This document shows, one piece after another, positions 1 through 9,945 of a stretch of DNA of 37,708 nucleotides. The stretch is from Coptodactyla brooksi (Eukaryota; Arthropoda; Insecta; Coleoptera; Scarabaeidae): contig JAWQRM010000034.1 in assembly GCA_033557675.1 (NCBI GenBank), forward strand, positions 1-37,708. Reading direction: 5' to 3'. Numbering within the stretch: the stretch's first letter is position 1; each line of letters starts with the position of its first letter. Position numbers and translations under genes: made by a program. A model generated the notes under the pieces. It was not told the DNA's origin. It did not search any database and saw only the letters and a program-made list of their open reading frames with translations.

Positions 1-14
1 CTGTATAAGACGTG

Positions 15-144
15 AATTTTTGACTACAAAAATATCTTTGCCATTGACCACCCACTGTATTCGCCTGATATATATATATATATATATATATCAGGCGAAT
101 ACAGTGGGTGGTCAGTGGCAAAGATATTTTTGTAGTCAAAAATT
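15..144. repeat. 130-bp near-perfect palindrome built from a mariner transposase fragment
   Basis: Positions 15-79 are the reverse complement of 80-144 with one visible mismatch (position 44, T in the left arm where the right arm implies C). The centre is a (TA)n run at about 68-92. Each arm reads inward as KNIFAIDHPLYSPD (left) or KNIFATDHPLYSPD (right). This corresponds to the mariner transposase segment around the conserved PYSPDLAP motif near the last catalytic Asp. A related mariner relic at 11840-11890 has clearly similar nucleotides. I infer a fragment of a dead mariner copy that became an inverted duplication. It encodes nothing now. Confidence 0.8.
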
Positions 145-470
145 GAATGAAATTGCGATGAAAGGATCCTTTTATAATATTTCAGCCATTTAAGCAGCTG
201 TGTCGCAGGTACTAAAGGCCCATTCCTAAGGATGATATACAAAAATCCATGCATGCATTGGTTCATCGTACAGGAAAATGTATTGTGTTAAATGGAACCT
301 ATTTTGAATAAAAACTAATTTTGAAGCATAATTCAATGTGTGTTTCTTGTATATCTAAAAATTCTCGTTATTTAATTGTCATACTGTTTATTGTTTCATT
401 GGGACCAATATCTACTAATCAATTTCGATTAATATCAATTTCAATCTCAATAAGTTGCACCATTTCGTTA

Positions 471-510
471 TTGATATATTACCCAAGTGGGTAACTGGGT
501 AATATATCAA
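471..510. repeat. Perfect 15-bp inverted repeat (hairpin)
   Basis: TTGATATATTACCCA at 471-485 is exactly reverse-complementary to 496-510, with the 10-nt loop AGTGGGTAAC. It has no gene context. It may be the tip of an old MITE or a chance AT-rich palindrome. Confidence 0.6.
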
Positions 511-982
511 AAAATATATACATATCTTTGCATATATTTTTGTTGTTGTTTTATTTTGTTTGGTTATATGCATATAACTTATATACATATAACTGAACAA
601 TTGTAAACATAAATTCTAAGCAAGTTATAATTTAAGAAAGGGTGTTTCAAAATATTTCGAAAACCGGCTGAGATATTATTAAATTTACTAGGATAGAAAA
701 GTAGCAGATGCTGGAGACATCATTTTAAAATTGAAGGGAATTTTATGGGTATACCACAATCATGGTGAAGAAGAAATACATGAACAACCAACCACTCCAG
801 AGTCAATACGGCGCACCGCTTACCACAACAGAACCACAACCTGGCAAAATTTCGTGAACATTTTAGAAATCAATGAGTAACAATAATAGACGAATACTAG
901 AAGCAAATGTAAATGCACCAACGAGAGGAGAGATTAGGAGACTCTTTAGAGAAACTGGAGAGCGTTTTTGCTCGTGATAAAG
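511..982. other. No gene recognised; possible unidentified relic
   Basis: AT-rich sequence without a convincing ORF. Around 790-960 two stretches translate for 15-30 codons (for example NNNRRILEANVNAPTRGEI near 880-945), which looks like a broken transposase N-terminal region, but I could not place it in a family. Confidence 0.3.
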
Positions 983-1437
983 AACGTAAATTACAACGAG
1001 GGTTTTTTTGGGTAATGCGAGCAAACAATATTACTTGGCCTTTTTTTATTAGAGTCAATATTTCGCTTTACAATTTAAAGCTTCTTTAGGGCTAAAAGAA
1101 GACCGCATGTTACCATGAACATTTATGAACAGAAATCAGTTAATCTTACCTAGCAAAGTGGTCTATTAAACAGAAAATCGACTAATTTGGCAAATGGAGA
1201 TATCAAACAACATAAAAACATTAAACTAGGTCAATTAAACAATGAACTTGCTGTGACATCTTCATTGTTTAATTGACTTAGTTTAATGTTTTTAAATTGT
1301 TTGGTGTCCCCTTTTCCCAAATTAGCGGTTTTCTTCTAGCCCTGAAGAAGCTTTAAATTGTAAAGGGAAATATTGGCTCTAATAAAAAAGGTCAATAGGT
1401 CACATTACCCAAAATATCCTCGTTGCAATTTGCGTTA
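983..1437. mobile_element. Foldback-type element with long terminal inverted repeats
   Basis: The left arm (983-1246) and right arm (1261-1437) are diverged inverted repeats. The outer end ACGTAAATTACAACGAGG is mirrored by CCTCGTTGCAATTTGCGT. The inner end TCAATTAAACAATGAA at 1231-1246 is mirrored perfectly at 1261-1276, leaving a 14-nt loop. The left arm holds about 70 extra bases (around 1108-1180) absent from the right arm. There is no coding capacity. This is a non-autonomous foldback/MITE structure of unknown superfamily; I could not fix a target-site duplication. Confidence 0.7.
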
Positions 1438-1594
1438 ATACCACTAATTGAAGGAATGTGGGAAAAGAGACCAGTATTATAATAATTTTAATAAAATAAC
1501 GTTATTTAAGCATATTAACAAGAATAACAGCACATATCATACACCAAAGAATTAGCAGTGTAGCAGAGGACATAATGCGAATGAAATATATAAG

Positions 1595-1900
1595 GAAGAT
1601 AAGTGTAAAATATACGGGACAAGAAGTTAAGGTGGAAGACAGCACGATTTTCAAGATGGGTACATGGAATAAAAAGAGAACTAAAAAGAACTAAACTATA
1701 ACGAAAAGGCAGGGAAAAAGAGTTTCAACATTGATAAGTGAACACTGGATAGGTCAGGAAGAAGTAATGAGATTCGTATTTAACGAGCGTTATGTAAATG
1801 AATAAATATGAACTTTAAACATAAAGAAACATTCTGGAAGGAATACACAATCTGACAATTGTGACATGGTTCCAACGATAATGCAAGAAGATAAAGAATA
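1595..1900 (+). pseudogene. Degenerate LINE endonuclease-region relic, plus-strand copy
   Basis: The start of this stretch (GATAAGTGTAAAATATACGG, then GACAAGAAG) matches, in inverted orientation, the sequence near 2970-3015. Positions 1864-1890 (GGTTCCAACGATAATGCAAG, then AAGATAAAG) match inverted sequence near 2850-2875. The two are therefore copies of one element lying head to head. FKMGTWNKK near 1650 resembles the conserved ATWN motif that opens APE-type endonuclease domains of RTE-like LINEs. Many stops and frameshifts are present. Confidence 0.45.
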
Positions 1901-2759
1901 TTAATCGATAAACTAGTTACAATCGTTATATTAATTTTGAATCATCCCGTATATTATGATGTATAGTTATAATCGTTGAACAGTCATAGAGAGAATTAGA
2001 AAAATTGCAAAAAGACGGCTGAATAAGAAATGTAAAAGTGTAAATAAATTATATAGGTTGCAAGAAAACAGTATACAAGAAGGATGAACAAATTAGGTTC
2101 GATTGTGAAAACGATTTCTTTAAATTATAATACAGCAGACGATATTGGGAAAGTGGATATTAAAATTAATAAACAATTTCGATCTGTTGCTTTGGTGTTA
2201 TGGTTTAGTGATTTTAATGCGAATGTAAAACGTAATATGTTAAATGTGAATGTGCATTTTAATGTGAATATACAATTATTTCCATGTATTGCATTTACGT
2301 TGAAAACCGCAAATATTCATTCAATTCCTGGCGTTCACTAGTTGATAAATGTACATCAAATATTAATACGTGAACTCAAGGTTGTCTCAGCAGCAATTGT
2401 GCCAATTAAAGTTATCTATAAAATCTTAGCAGCAACAAATATAAAAAATGTGAAAAAGGAAACTGATTTAGCAATCGGTGTCTTTACATGAGAAACTGAT
2501 TAGAGCACTCAACTGCTTGAACATTTCTATCTGGTCTGTCTTCTAGAATCTTCTAGAACGTTCCTGAATCGGTCAGTCGGGCACTGTAGAGAAAATATCA
2601 CTGGCTCCTGGCGCGGTAATTAGATGGTGTTGGCATTATTGACCATAAAGTAGTCAATTATTGTTTTTTTATTTGCTTACAGTTTCAACTACAAGTCATT
2701 CCTCTCGCAAAATACTACTATCCTTTTTGCAATTGAATTTATTTTATTTTCTCCGTGCT
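1901..2759. other. No recognisable gene; short unassigned ORF
   Basis: AT-rich sequence. An 85-codon ATG-initiated ORF lies at 2084-2341 (plus) with an Asn/Val-rich stretch, no recognisable domain and no splice or promoter context. I do not call it a gene. Nothing else stands out. Confidence 0.4.
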
Positions 2760-3030
2760 TCTTTCAAACACTAATGCAGACCCTTATTTTTGTTTCCAAC
2801 TCTTCCATTAAAGTCTTCTATAATAATCATAGTTCGGACGTTTCTTTATCTTTTTGCATCATCATTGGAACCATATGTCTTAATCGCCATATATGGTAGT
2901 TCTATACATAATTCTTTGGTTCACATTATCTTTATTTATGTATATCTGGTATCAATTTATTAATGTTAGAGCTGTTTTTCCGTCTTCTTTTCTTGTCCCA
3001 CACATTTTACACTTATCTTAAAAGAGTATT
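2760..3030 (-). pseudogene. RTE-type LINE endonuclease relic
   Basis: The reverse complement translates around 2780-2880 as fragments with VPMMMQKDKE followed by IIIEDFNGRVGNKNKGL. The pattern (I/L)xGDFNxxVG is a catalytic motif of APE-type endonucleases in RTE/Jockey-like retrotransposons. The element is short, interrupted by stops and lacks a reverse transcriptase nearby. The plus-strand partial copy at 1595-1900 is the same family inverted. Confidence 0.6.
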
Positions 3031-3253
3031 GAACAAATGTGGAATCATCGTAAAAACTTAACAAAAGTCTAGTGGATTGAAAACATTATCACATATTAAC
3101 TTTTGCAATAAAACAGGCATGAAGTTAGTTTTTTCAGGCTAACAATACGTTAAACACATTGTAACGTAATTCAAAAAGTAAAATAAATATGTTAGAAAAA
3201 AGTATGTGCTGGACGCACTTTTCTCTAAGCAATGGAAGATTATCAGTATTCCA

Positions 3254-3300
3254 CCACTCCTAATGATGCTAACTTGCGTAGTGAAACGCGCGTCGAGTAG
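3254..3300 (+). ncRNA. Decayed hammerhead-ribozyme-like motif, copy A (Penelope-like element terminus)
   Basis: The order is a stem I strand at 3254-3259, a CUAAUGA box at 3260-3266 (canonical CUGAUGA), a stem II candidate GCUA/UAGU, GAAAC at 3283-3287, GUC at 3292-3294 and the stem I return GAGUAG at 3295-3300. The changed G in CUAAUGA hits an invariant core base, so cleavage is not expected. It is one of five related copies in the window. The bases after it (ATTGTTTAGCTTTATTACGA) match sequence downstream of copy C, so the similarity extends past the ribozyme motif. Confidence 0.5.
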
Positions 3301-3330
3301 GATTGTTTAGCTTTATTACGAAGTCAAGGG

Positions 3331-3546
3331 TTGCAAGCCTACAACTTAATAAAGAGTATGTTGGGCAGACGAGGACCATTAGAAACTAGGGTCAAAGAGC
3401 ATATGGCTCACATAAAGTACAATCGTGCGGAAAAATCCAGCATAATCGAACATGCTTTTAGCAGTAATCATAGGTTAGGTGTACATAACATAAAATTACT
3501 TAGAAATGTATTCAATAATACATTCTTTGCATTTGAAAATGTATAA
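3331..3546 (+). pseudogene. Penelope-like retroelement GIY-YIG endonuclease fragment
   Basis: The open frame encodes about 70 residues with GRRGPLETRVKEHMAHIKY, AEKSSIIEHAFSSNH and HNIKLLRN. This is the C-terminal half of the GIY-YIG domain found at the end of Penelope-like element polyproteins, including the arginine of the TRxKEH motif, the EHA segment and the downstream H. The N-terminal GVY/YVGQT half is partly present out of register (GTATGTTGGGCAGACG just upstream). No reverse transcriptase precedes it; a hammerhead-like motif lies only about 30 bp upstream, so the copy is internally deleted or composite. A second copy of the same domain lies on the minus strand at 13195-13545. Confidence 0.8.
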
Positions 3547-4201
3547 ATAATGTAATGCAGACATGAGCTTAATAAAGACAGATGAATAATAGCGTTTAGA
3601 TGAATAATAGCAATGTTGACCATGAATCTGAAAAAATTCAATTTACAAAAACAATGCAACTTTCACTACTAAAATGACATTTTGTAGTAATAAATTTTCA
3701 TAATTTATTATCAAATTCGCATTATGAAAAGTTTTACAACCACCTGGAGAAGTTTTTGCGGAACTTGTGGTTGCAATAATATTGTCGATTAGTGATGATA
3801 TAATATAATTCCGTGTATTCCGTGTATGTCTTAGATTTGTCTGGAGCATTTGATGCAAACAACACAAGTTATAGTGTTTTATGGAATTTCTATATTATTT
3901 AAAAAGTATTTGGCAATATAGCAAGCCAGATGAAAAAACATAAGGGAACCTTATAAGACATTTTTGGGACAAACTCAATAGTAACTTGACAAATTACTTC
4001 CTCAGAAAAAATATTACGGTGGAGGAGCTGCTTGCTTCATTCCATGGATTCCGTTCAAACAATATATCTTGTCAAAAACCAATAACTACGATATGAAAGT
4101 TTGGTTTGTATATAATTCTTCCACATACTTTATTTGGCTATACAAATCATTGGTCTATTTGACATCTCAAAAAGTGAGAGTTTTAAGCCCTTTGTCTCTT
4201 A
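3547..4201. other. No firm gene; one candidate minus-strand exon
   Basis: AT-rich sequence. On the minus strand, 3744-3840 could be an exon: CTCCAG precedes it, it is open for 32 codons (including SLIDNIIATTSSAKTSP) and it ends CCAG before GTGGTT. Its entry phase (0) would fit the exit phase of the exon at 5205-5356, but both splice signals are weak. Nothing else is recognised. Confidence 0.25.
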
Positions 4202-4248
4202 TTGTTCCCGATGATAATAACATGGTTAGCGAAATTTGCGTCTAGCAG
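4202..4248 (+). ncRNA. Decayed hammerhead-ribozyme-like motif, copy B
   Basis: CCGATGA at 4208-4214 stands for CUGAUGA. A stem II strand AACATGGTTAGC follows, then GAAA at 4231-4234, GTC at 4240-4242 and stem I return TAGCAG at 4243-4248, which pairs imperfectly with TTGTTC at 4202-4207. The core is mutated. The following GGTTAAGTGGTGACAATTG recurs after the other copies. Confidence 0.45.
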
Positions 4249-4560
4249 TTAATTTATTAATTTGGTTAAGTGGTGACAATTGCTTATCTTTTTCCATTAA
4301 CGTTAGAAATAAACATCGCAGACAAACATTATTTAGCTTGCTATGTAACAAACATTCTTAAATAGCTTACTTTTCCTTTTTGCGGTGATATATGAGCACG
4401 CTTATCGTCGTAAATAAGAAAATTATATCAATTTAATGTTTATTTTTAAGAAAAATGCAATAATAAACACCATGATTATTATAATTGAGAAAATGAACAA
4501 TACACTAGCTACATTACACGAATCAGATTGTTGAGTGTTAAAACCAAAATAAACTTTTCA
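4249..4560. other. Tail of PLE-derived repeat, then nothing recognised
   Basis: The first 60 bases match the downstream block of the hammerhead-bearing repeat. The rest is AT-rich with no ORF, repeat or signal that I recognise. Confidence 0.35.
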
Positions 4561-4561
4561 G

Positions 4562-4730
4562 TTTTGGTGTAGTGGTAGCATTTTTCAACTTTGTTACCAA
4601 GCCAAAGGTTCCAAAATCCTCAACCCTTCAATATATTTATTTTATGTTTTGGATTACCTAAAAATGTTTTCAATGTATTGTTAAACTGAAAACCTAATTT
4701 CATGCGTGCTTTATGGACAATCTTAGGAAG
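4562..4730 (-). pseudogene. Penelope-like element linker fragment between RT and GIY-YIG
   Basis: On the minus strand 4622-4730 is a single frame starting LPKIVHKARMKLGF and ending FLGNPKHKINILKG. This matches the segment of PLE polyproteins just before the SGVYK start of the GIY-YIG domain (pattern K-NFLGNPKDKI). The frame then stops. The plus strand at 4562-4612 carries the GTTTTGGTGTAGTGGT block that follows the hammerhead motif elsewhere, so two PLE pieces are joined in opposite orientation. A parallel linker copy is at 13460-13545 (minus). Confidence 0.65.
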
Positions 4731-4920
4731 AACTAAAATTTTCAGTAAATTATTTAATTATATAAGTGTACAAGTTTGTAAGTATTGTAGTTTTCCATAA
4801 ATAGTATCGTAGCATCTTCGCAGCTGATCTATTTCTCTAGTTGCCAAGCTACCTTTTCCATGTATCACTTTGCCACCTGGTTTTCACATCATTTTCCCAT
4901 AATGCACTAGTTTAGAGAGA

Positions 4921-5020
4921 CCAGCGATAGAGTGCAGATGTTTGGGTGTTTTCAACGGGGGAGAAGATCGCAGATTCGAATTCTGCTCAGATGTCATATG
5001 CAAGTTCATATGCCATATCT
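4921..5020 (+). repeat. tRNA-like T-arm/B-box repeat, copy 1
   Basis: GCAGATTCGAATTCTGC at 4970-4986 is a 5-bp stem around the TTCGAA core, as in a tRNA T arm and Pol III B box. The flank AGAAGATCGCAG before it and TCAGATGTCA after it are similar to copies at 6800-6880 (plus) and 29640-29710 (minus). No cloverleaf can be completed, so this looks like a tRNA-derived SINE or retroelement end rather than a tRNA gene. Confidence 0.45.
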
Positions 5021-5204
5021 TACTAGGTCAGTAGAAGGACGAAATGGAGAAGGAACACCTAAGGTCAGGCTAGTAAGTTTAGAAAACAACTATATTGGGA
5101 CATTAAAAGGTTGTTGGTTGCATTATATTAATGTTAGTTTGTGTTTTCTGTGATCATCACTGTATATTTGTAAAATTAAATAAATTCATAAAATACGTAC
5201 TTAC

Positions 5205-5721
5205 AGTTGGTCTGCTTGTATCCGGTAAAGTGTGGTTCCTAATTTTGTCATCTAAAATTGGGATGTTACTAGACTCTATTTTGTAATTCCAATTATCATA
5301 AAATTCAGGGTCGCTACCTGTCATATTATCTATACTGTTTAGTATCAGAGGTGCTCCTGAAAAAGAAACTTCTGTTACAATATTTTTCGTATAAGAAAAC
5401 AACAAAGCAAACATAAAAACAAACATCGAACAATAATAATTATTATACCTGGTGGCTCTAGGAAATGCCCCAAACTATCGATCTCATTTGTGTCGCCTAA
5501 TACAATATGAATTCAATTAGTAACATGTACAGAATATAATCCCATTCAAAATGTGTTCCTTATTAAGCCAAACGTAAATCAAAACACACTCAGTGCGGTG
5601 ATATAAAGCCAAATTAAAATGTTAACGTGTATTTATACCAACAGTATTTCTGCGAAAATAGCTTTTACTGTGCTACCTGCTTCAGCTATGTCGCTTATCA
5701 GGTTTTTCACAATGGGAACTC
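5205..5721 (-). CDS. Exons 2-4 of a predicted secreted protein of unknown family
   Basis: Three minus-strand exons are bounded by good splice sites and share phases. The 45-nt exon 5677-5721 (TTTGCAG before, GTAGCA after) encodes VPIVKNLISDIAEA. The 48-nt exon 5449-5496 (TATTAG before, GTATAA after) encodes DTNEIDSLGHFLEPP. The 152-nt exon 5205-5356 (TTTTTCAG before, GTAAGTACG after) encodes 50 residues from APLILNSIDN to LPDTSRPT. Both introns between them are phase 1 and each split codon gives Gly. The third exon ends in phase 0, so at least one more exon must lie at lower coordinates; 3744-3840 is a weak candidate. A signal-peptide exon with a matching phase-1 donor is at 12559-12616. The protein is acidic to neutral with one NxT sequon (NMT) and no cysteines. 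I recognise no family. Whether the mini-exons are constitutive cannot be told. Confidence 0.6.
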
Positions 5722-7379
5722 CTGCAAATAACAAACAACAAAATTATATTAAACTTTCTTTGATACATAATTTTGTTTTTAAAACAGTTCACCATATTGT
5801 ATTAGAAAATTGCTTATTTTATAAAAATGCAAATACGATCACCATTTTAATTTTAGAAAAAGATTTGGAATTCTAAACATGTTTCCAATTCAATAATTCA
5901 ATATCTGGAGATGGTGGTTCTAAATTTCTGTATCAACTGGAAGTACCCTTCATGGATAGAAATAATTCTCACAATTACAATTTTGAACATTTTGCAAATA
6001 ATTTGAACAGAATGGAACGTTCCTCTTGGCTTATTTCGACAAATCTTTGTCAAAGTATCTGCGCGCGGTATCAAAAATGCAATAATAATTGTTTATTGAG
6101 GTAAGCTCAGCTAAAATATAAGTAGATTAAAAAGAAGAAACAAATTTCCCAGAAGATATCCGTTGAGCTTTGAAATCTTGAAAACTCAAAAGATATGTCA
6201 CAGGATTGTCATAAAAACTAAATGCTGTGTTATTTGCTTCCAATTTTGCTTCCAACGTAGTGCTTTCATAAACGCTGTCATTATAATAAAAAGTAAAACA
6301 TATTTTCTGTAACATTTTTGTTCTTTTAAAAATCACGCATCAAGAAAAAATGATATACAATAAATTTTTTTAGATTTATGCCAATTCTAGCAAGATATAA
6401 CTCATTTTTCGGGTCTAGTGCACTCTCATTAATCAACAGCCTTCGCATTGATGTGTCCCTGTGCATTATACCTGTGGTGTGTGGCAGTATTTGATTAACA
6501 ACAGATGGATTTCAAGACTCATACCCACCGCTCAGTAGCTATCTGACTTTTCAGATTTTAGGACCATCGGCTCTTCCTTATGGGGTATTTTAAAGAAATT
6601 TTAATAGCAATATTGATGTAAATATAATAACGTTACGAGAAGATCTGGAATGAGTGGGAACTTTATTATAAATAGATTTCGTACGCATATTAGACCCGAT
6701 AAGATGTATTTTGAGCTATTTATATATGTTTAAAAGTTTCAATTTACATTCAAATTCATAGAAGGGGAAGACACGAGAGCATTATTGTCTGATGAGTTAG
6801 GAGAGACCCTCGACACTCTAATGATAGAACACCCGTCATGAAAGAAGAAGGTCGCAGATTAGAATTCTAGTTGGAGGCTAATTTATTTTCTTATTTCAAT
6901 AAAAAGTAAAACATTACTTATTTAAAAATTTTAAATTCACTTATTTTATTTCATCGTTCAATATTCATGTTATATTGGGATGGTGAAATAAATTGAATAT
7001 TTATGCTATATTCATTCTTATTTATTAATGTGAATATTTTAACAATGGGTATTCGTGTTAAGAAATAGGAATGTATTCAGGTGGTGGTTGAACTTGATGT
7101 CCAAGAAATTCCACGTATTATGTGATCAAACCGTAATATTTAGCCAAACATTTAATATCGGGTTCTTTTCCGTTATCATTTTCATAATAGAGTATTTTTA
7201 CCGTGATGTAGTATCGAGATTGAGTATTGTTTTATTGAACACCAATTTTTACTAAAATCATTCAATACTTTTTGTTGCTGGCTGTTCTTGTCGTATCTTT
7301 AAACGTCTTTAGTACAACACCTTCAGTATTTTTGTTTTTTTTTTATTTAAACACTTCACCTAACCTTGCCCCGATTTGC
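5722..7379. other. Probable first-intron sequence with one tRNA-like repeat (copy 2)
   Basis: AT-rich sequence lying inside the proposed long first intron of the minus-strand secreted-protein gene. At 6780-6880 (plus) is a diverged copy of the tRNA-like repeat, with GCAGATTAGAATTCTAG at 6854-6870. A 69-codon minus-strand ORF at 6127-6336 has no recognisable domain. Small extra exons of the gene could be hidden here. Confidence 0.4.
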
Positions 7380-8160
7380 TCATTTTATATTTGTGCCTTC
7401 TAGTAATACCTGCATGTAGTTTTGCATATAAACCGTTTTGAATACTATTACTTTTGTCTTTTTAGTAAGTCTCTTCTAATTTCCAGCAATAACTTTCAAC
7501 ATGTTCTATATTTTTGAGGCAACTTCATTTCTCCAGTTATGGTAAAAATGATGCAGAGATAAACCTCTGCCTTTTTGCCACGACTCTAAATAATCTAAAT
7601 ATTTATAATTTTTCCTGTGGTTCTATATAAATAGTCAAATCTTACTCCCAATTTTCATTACCTTAATCATTGACGTTATAAGTTATTTTCATTATCACAA
7701 ACTTTATCTTCATAGTATGTAACTTTCTGTATTTCATACGATATTATCTCATCATTCTTAATTAGTTCTTCACATCATCTATTGGTACTATAGACAGTAG
7801 TAGGCTTAGTTTACCTTTCTGCATTACGTTATCTATTCTAGTAAACATTTCAGATTTCACATTAGCTCATCTCAGATTCAGTTTCATATACTTGAAAATA
7901 ATTGAAATATTCGTACCACCTTCCTATTATGTTTATTTCTGCATAATAGGCTATATACTTTCTGAGATCTTATAAAATCATTTCTTTTTCATGTTCATTC
8001 TACTCCACCTTTGTATCAAAATAATACAATAATTTCTATTTAACACTTTCTATAATTCCGCTGAATGCTGTTTTCTTCTTGAGATAAATTCTCAACCATT
8101 TTTTCCTCTTTTTAACCGCTACCTTAAGTTCCTCTGTGTAGCATTTTCTTTGTTTGGATT
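7380..8160 (-). pseudogene. RTE-like LINE reverse transcriptase relic
   Basis: The minus-strand frames, heavily interrupted, begin near 8150 with CYTEELKVAVKKRKKWL, followed by a stretch ending IIGRWYEYFNYFQVYETES. This is the conserved region upstream of the RT fingers in RTE-like LINEs, where the pattern is W-x-EYFxxLLN. Near 7440-7470 KKTKVIVFKT matches the KTKVMxI motif downstream of the YxDD box. The catalytic YxDD itself is not readable. This may belong to the same family as the endonuclease relics at 1595-1900 and 2760-3030. Confidence 0.55.
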
Positions 8161-8949
8161 TTTTTAAATTGGGTCCCATTCGACACCATTAGCTACCAAG
8201 GGCTACCAAAGTTTACTATTTATTATTTGTTCTTGACAATTTTTATGTCCAGAAGTTTTTCAAGATACTATTTTAAACTTTTGAAAATAGCGAAAACCTG
8301 AAACATGTCCACTACAAGTAAAAACAATAATGTTCATAAATTACGGAACAAGAATTGCCCATAATGGACAAGACGAAGCAAAGAAGAAAACGTATACGGT
8401 GAACTCTCGATTATTCGTATACGGATTATGCGGGTAGAAAATTATCCGTGCGTCCCAATTGCTTTAATTAGGGTATATGTGTATGGTGGAGGCACTCACC
8501 AGACGATTCACGTCCGCAGTGGCGTATGGCACTTTGAATCTGTTATTAACACTAAACAACTATGCGGAACTCCCATATTATGCATTCAATTTAACAATCA
8601 ATATGAAAATATGACGTACAAAGTTAAGTTGTGAAAGTATCATGAGCATTTTTTTAAATTAGTCTTGATGAAAATGATATAAGCGTATTCTTAGAAAATA
8701 AATTTAAGCTTGCAAGGTTGGTAGTAAAACATTCGTCTCTAGGGGGGTAACTCTTAAAGTTATTCTGCGTATCTTTATTTTCATCGAATTTTCTGTTTTG
8801 TTACATACAACTGCTCTTTTCATAACAAGTAAACACGTTCTATTTTGTTACGGATTGCCATATTTATGAACTGCAGGAGACGTCGTTTATTTGAGGTTAG
8901 TTATAGTTATGTGGCCATAGAACAAATAACTTAGCGGATTATTTATTGT
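8161..8949. other. No gene recognised
   Basis: AT-rich intronic or intergenic sequence. A 68-codon plus-strand ORF at 8428-8634 has no recognisable domain. I see no repeats or signals beyond simple sequence. Confidence 0.4.
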
Positions 8950-8954
8950 AAAAA

Positions 8955-9945
8955 ATGCCGAAGCCGCTAACAAGTCAGTCAAAAGAACTTATTGCTAAGT
9001 TGACAAGCTACTCTGAAGCAGAATGTGATGTTATTTTCACAGTTCTATAGTGAATGGTGATTGCGTTTATCTATACGCAATTACCTATAGTACATTGGGC
9101 AAAATTTTGCGTGACATCGATTTTAAATTTAAGAAGGCTGATCCTCGCAGAGGGTTGATGGAGCTGCCTCACATAGCTCTAAAACGAATACAGTTCTTTC
9201 AAAATCATACGAGGAACAAGAACTCAACAGCCCGAACAGTTTGTGTTCTTAGATGAAACCTGGATTTTTGAAAATGCTTCGGCAAAGAGATCCTGGCAGG
9301 GTAGTGATAGCCTATCTGTTAAATGAATAAAACAAGAGGGAAGAAGATACATTATTTTGCATGGAGAGAATAAAAATGGTGAAATGAACCAAAAAAACTT
9401 CTCACTTAATTTGAACAACAATTATCGAAAAATCTAGGAGAACCTTCTATTATCATTATGGATCATGCCAGTCATCGCAGAGAATCGCAGGGAAACTTTA
9501 GAAGATAAAGCACCTAATACCAGCTGGGAGAAAGGCGAAATTCAGACATGATTAACGCAGTATCAAGTACTATTTGACGACGCACTTTTAAGATTACAAT
9601 TGCTTGATCTAGTGCAACTACATAAACCACCAAAGCAGTATAGTGGTATATCAGTATGGTCATAACGTGCTCAGACTCCCTCCTTACCACTTCATTTTTT
9701 AACCTCATCGAACACATTTGGGGGTTGACAAAAACGTATTATAATAGGCATATTCGAAGAGATGGGTATGGTGTGGACAAAGCATTGAACATGTGGAAAG
9801 AGGATCTAAGCCAAATAAGTCTTGAAATATGGCCAAGAGTAATTAAACATTGATAAAATAACTGAAGAGTGGTGGGAAAGGGAGGTCCATATTGATTATG
9901 CAGATGCAGCTGCAGTAATTATAAATTTAGGAGAAGAGTAAGACA
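8955..9945 (+). pseudogene. Tc1/mariner-superfamily transposase relic with long D-E spacing
   Basis: An initiator region MPKPLTSQSKELIAKLTSY at 8955 is followed by frameshifted blocks: KKADPRRGLMELPHIALKRI (about 9132-9190), FVFLDETWIFENA with the first catalytic Asp (9253-9255), RRYIILHGENKNG (about 9340-9375), IIIMDHASH with the second Asp (9461-9463), and LIEHIWGLTKTYYNRHIRRD with the catalytic Glu (9710-9712). The end EEWWEREVHIDYADAAAVII is followed by an acidic tail. The second Asp and the Glu are 249 nt apart (82 codons between), far longer than mariner or Tc1 (34), though local frameshifts make this approximate. At least five stops or frameshifts kill the gene. It lies inside the proposed long first intron of the minus-strand secreted-protein gene. 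Confidence 0.8.

Noticed and set aside
2084..2341. 85-codon ATG-initiated plus-strand ORF
   Set aside because: No domain, no splice or promoter context and low-complexity Asn/Val runs. Frames of this length are expected by chance across the many AT-rich kilobases here.
6127..6336. Another signal-peptide-like exon on the minus strand (YVLLFIIMTAFMKA in one frame)
   Set aside because: The hydrophobic frame has a stop just upstream and no ATG before the core; the ATG-bearing frame is not hydrophobic.
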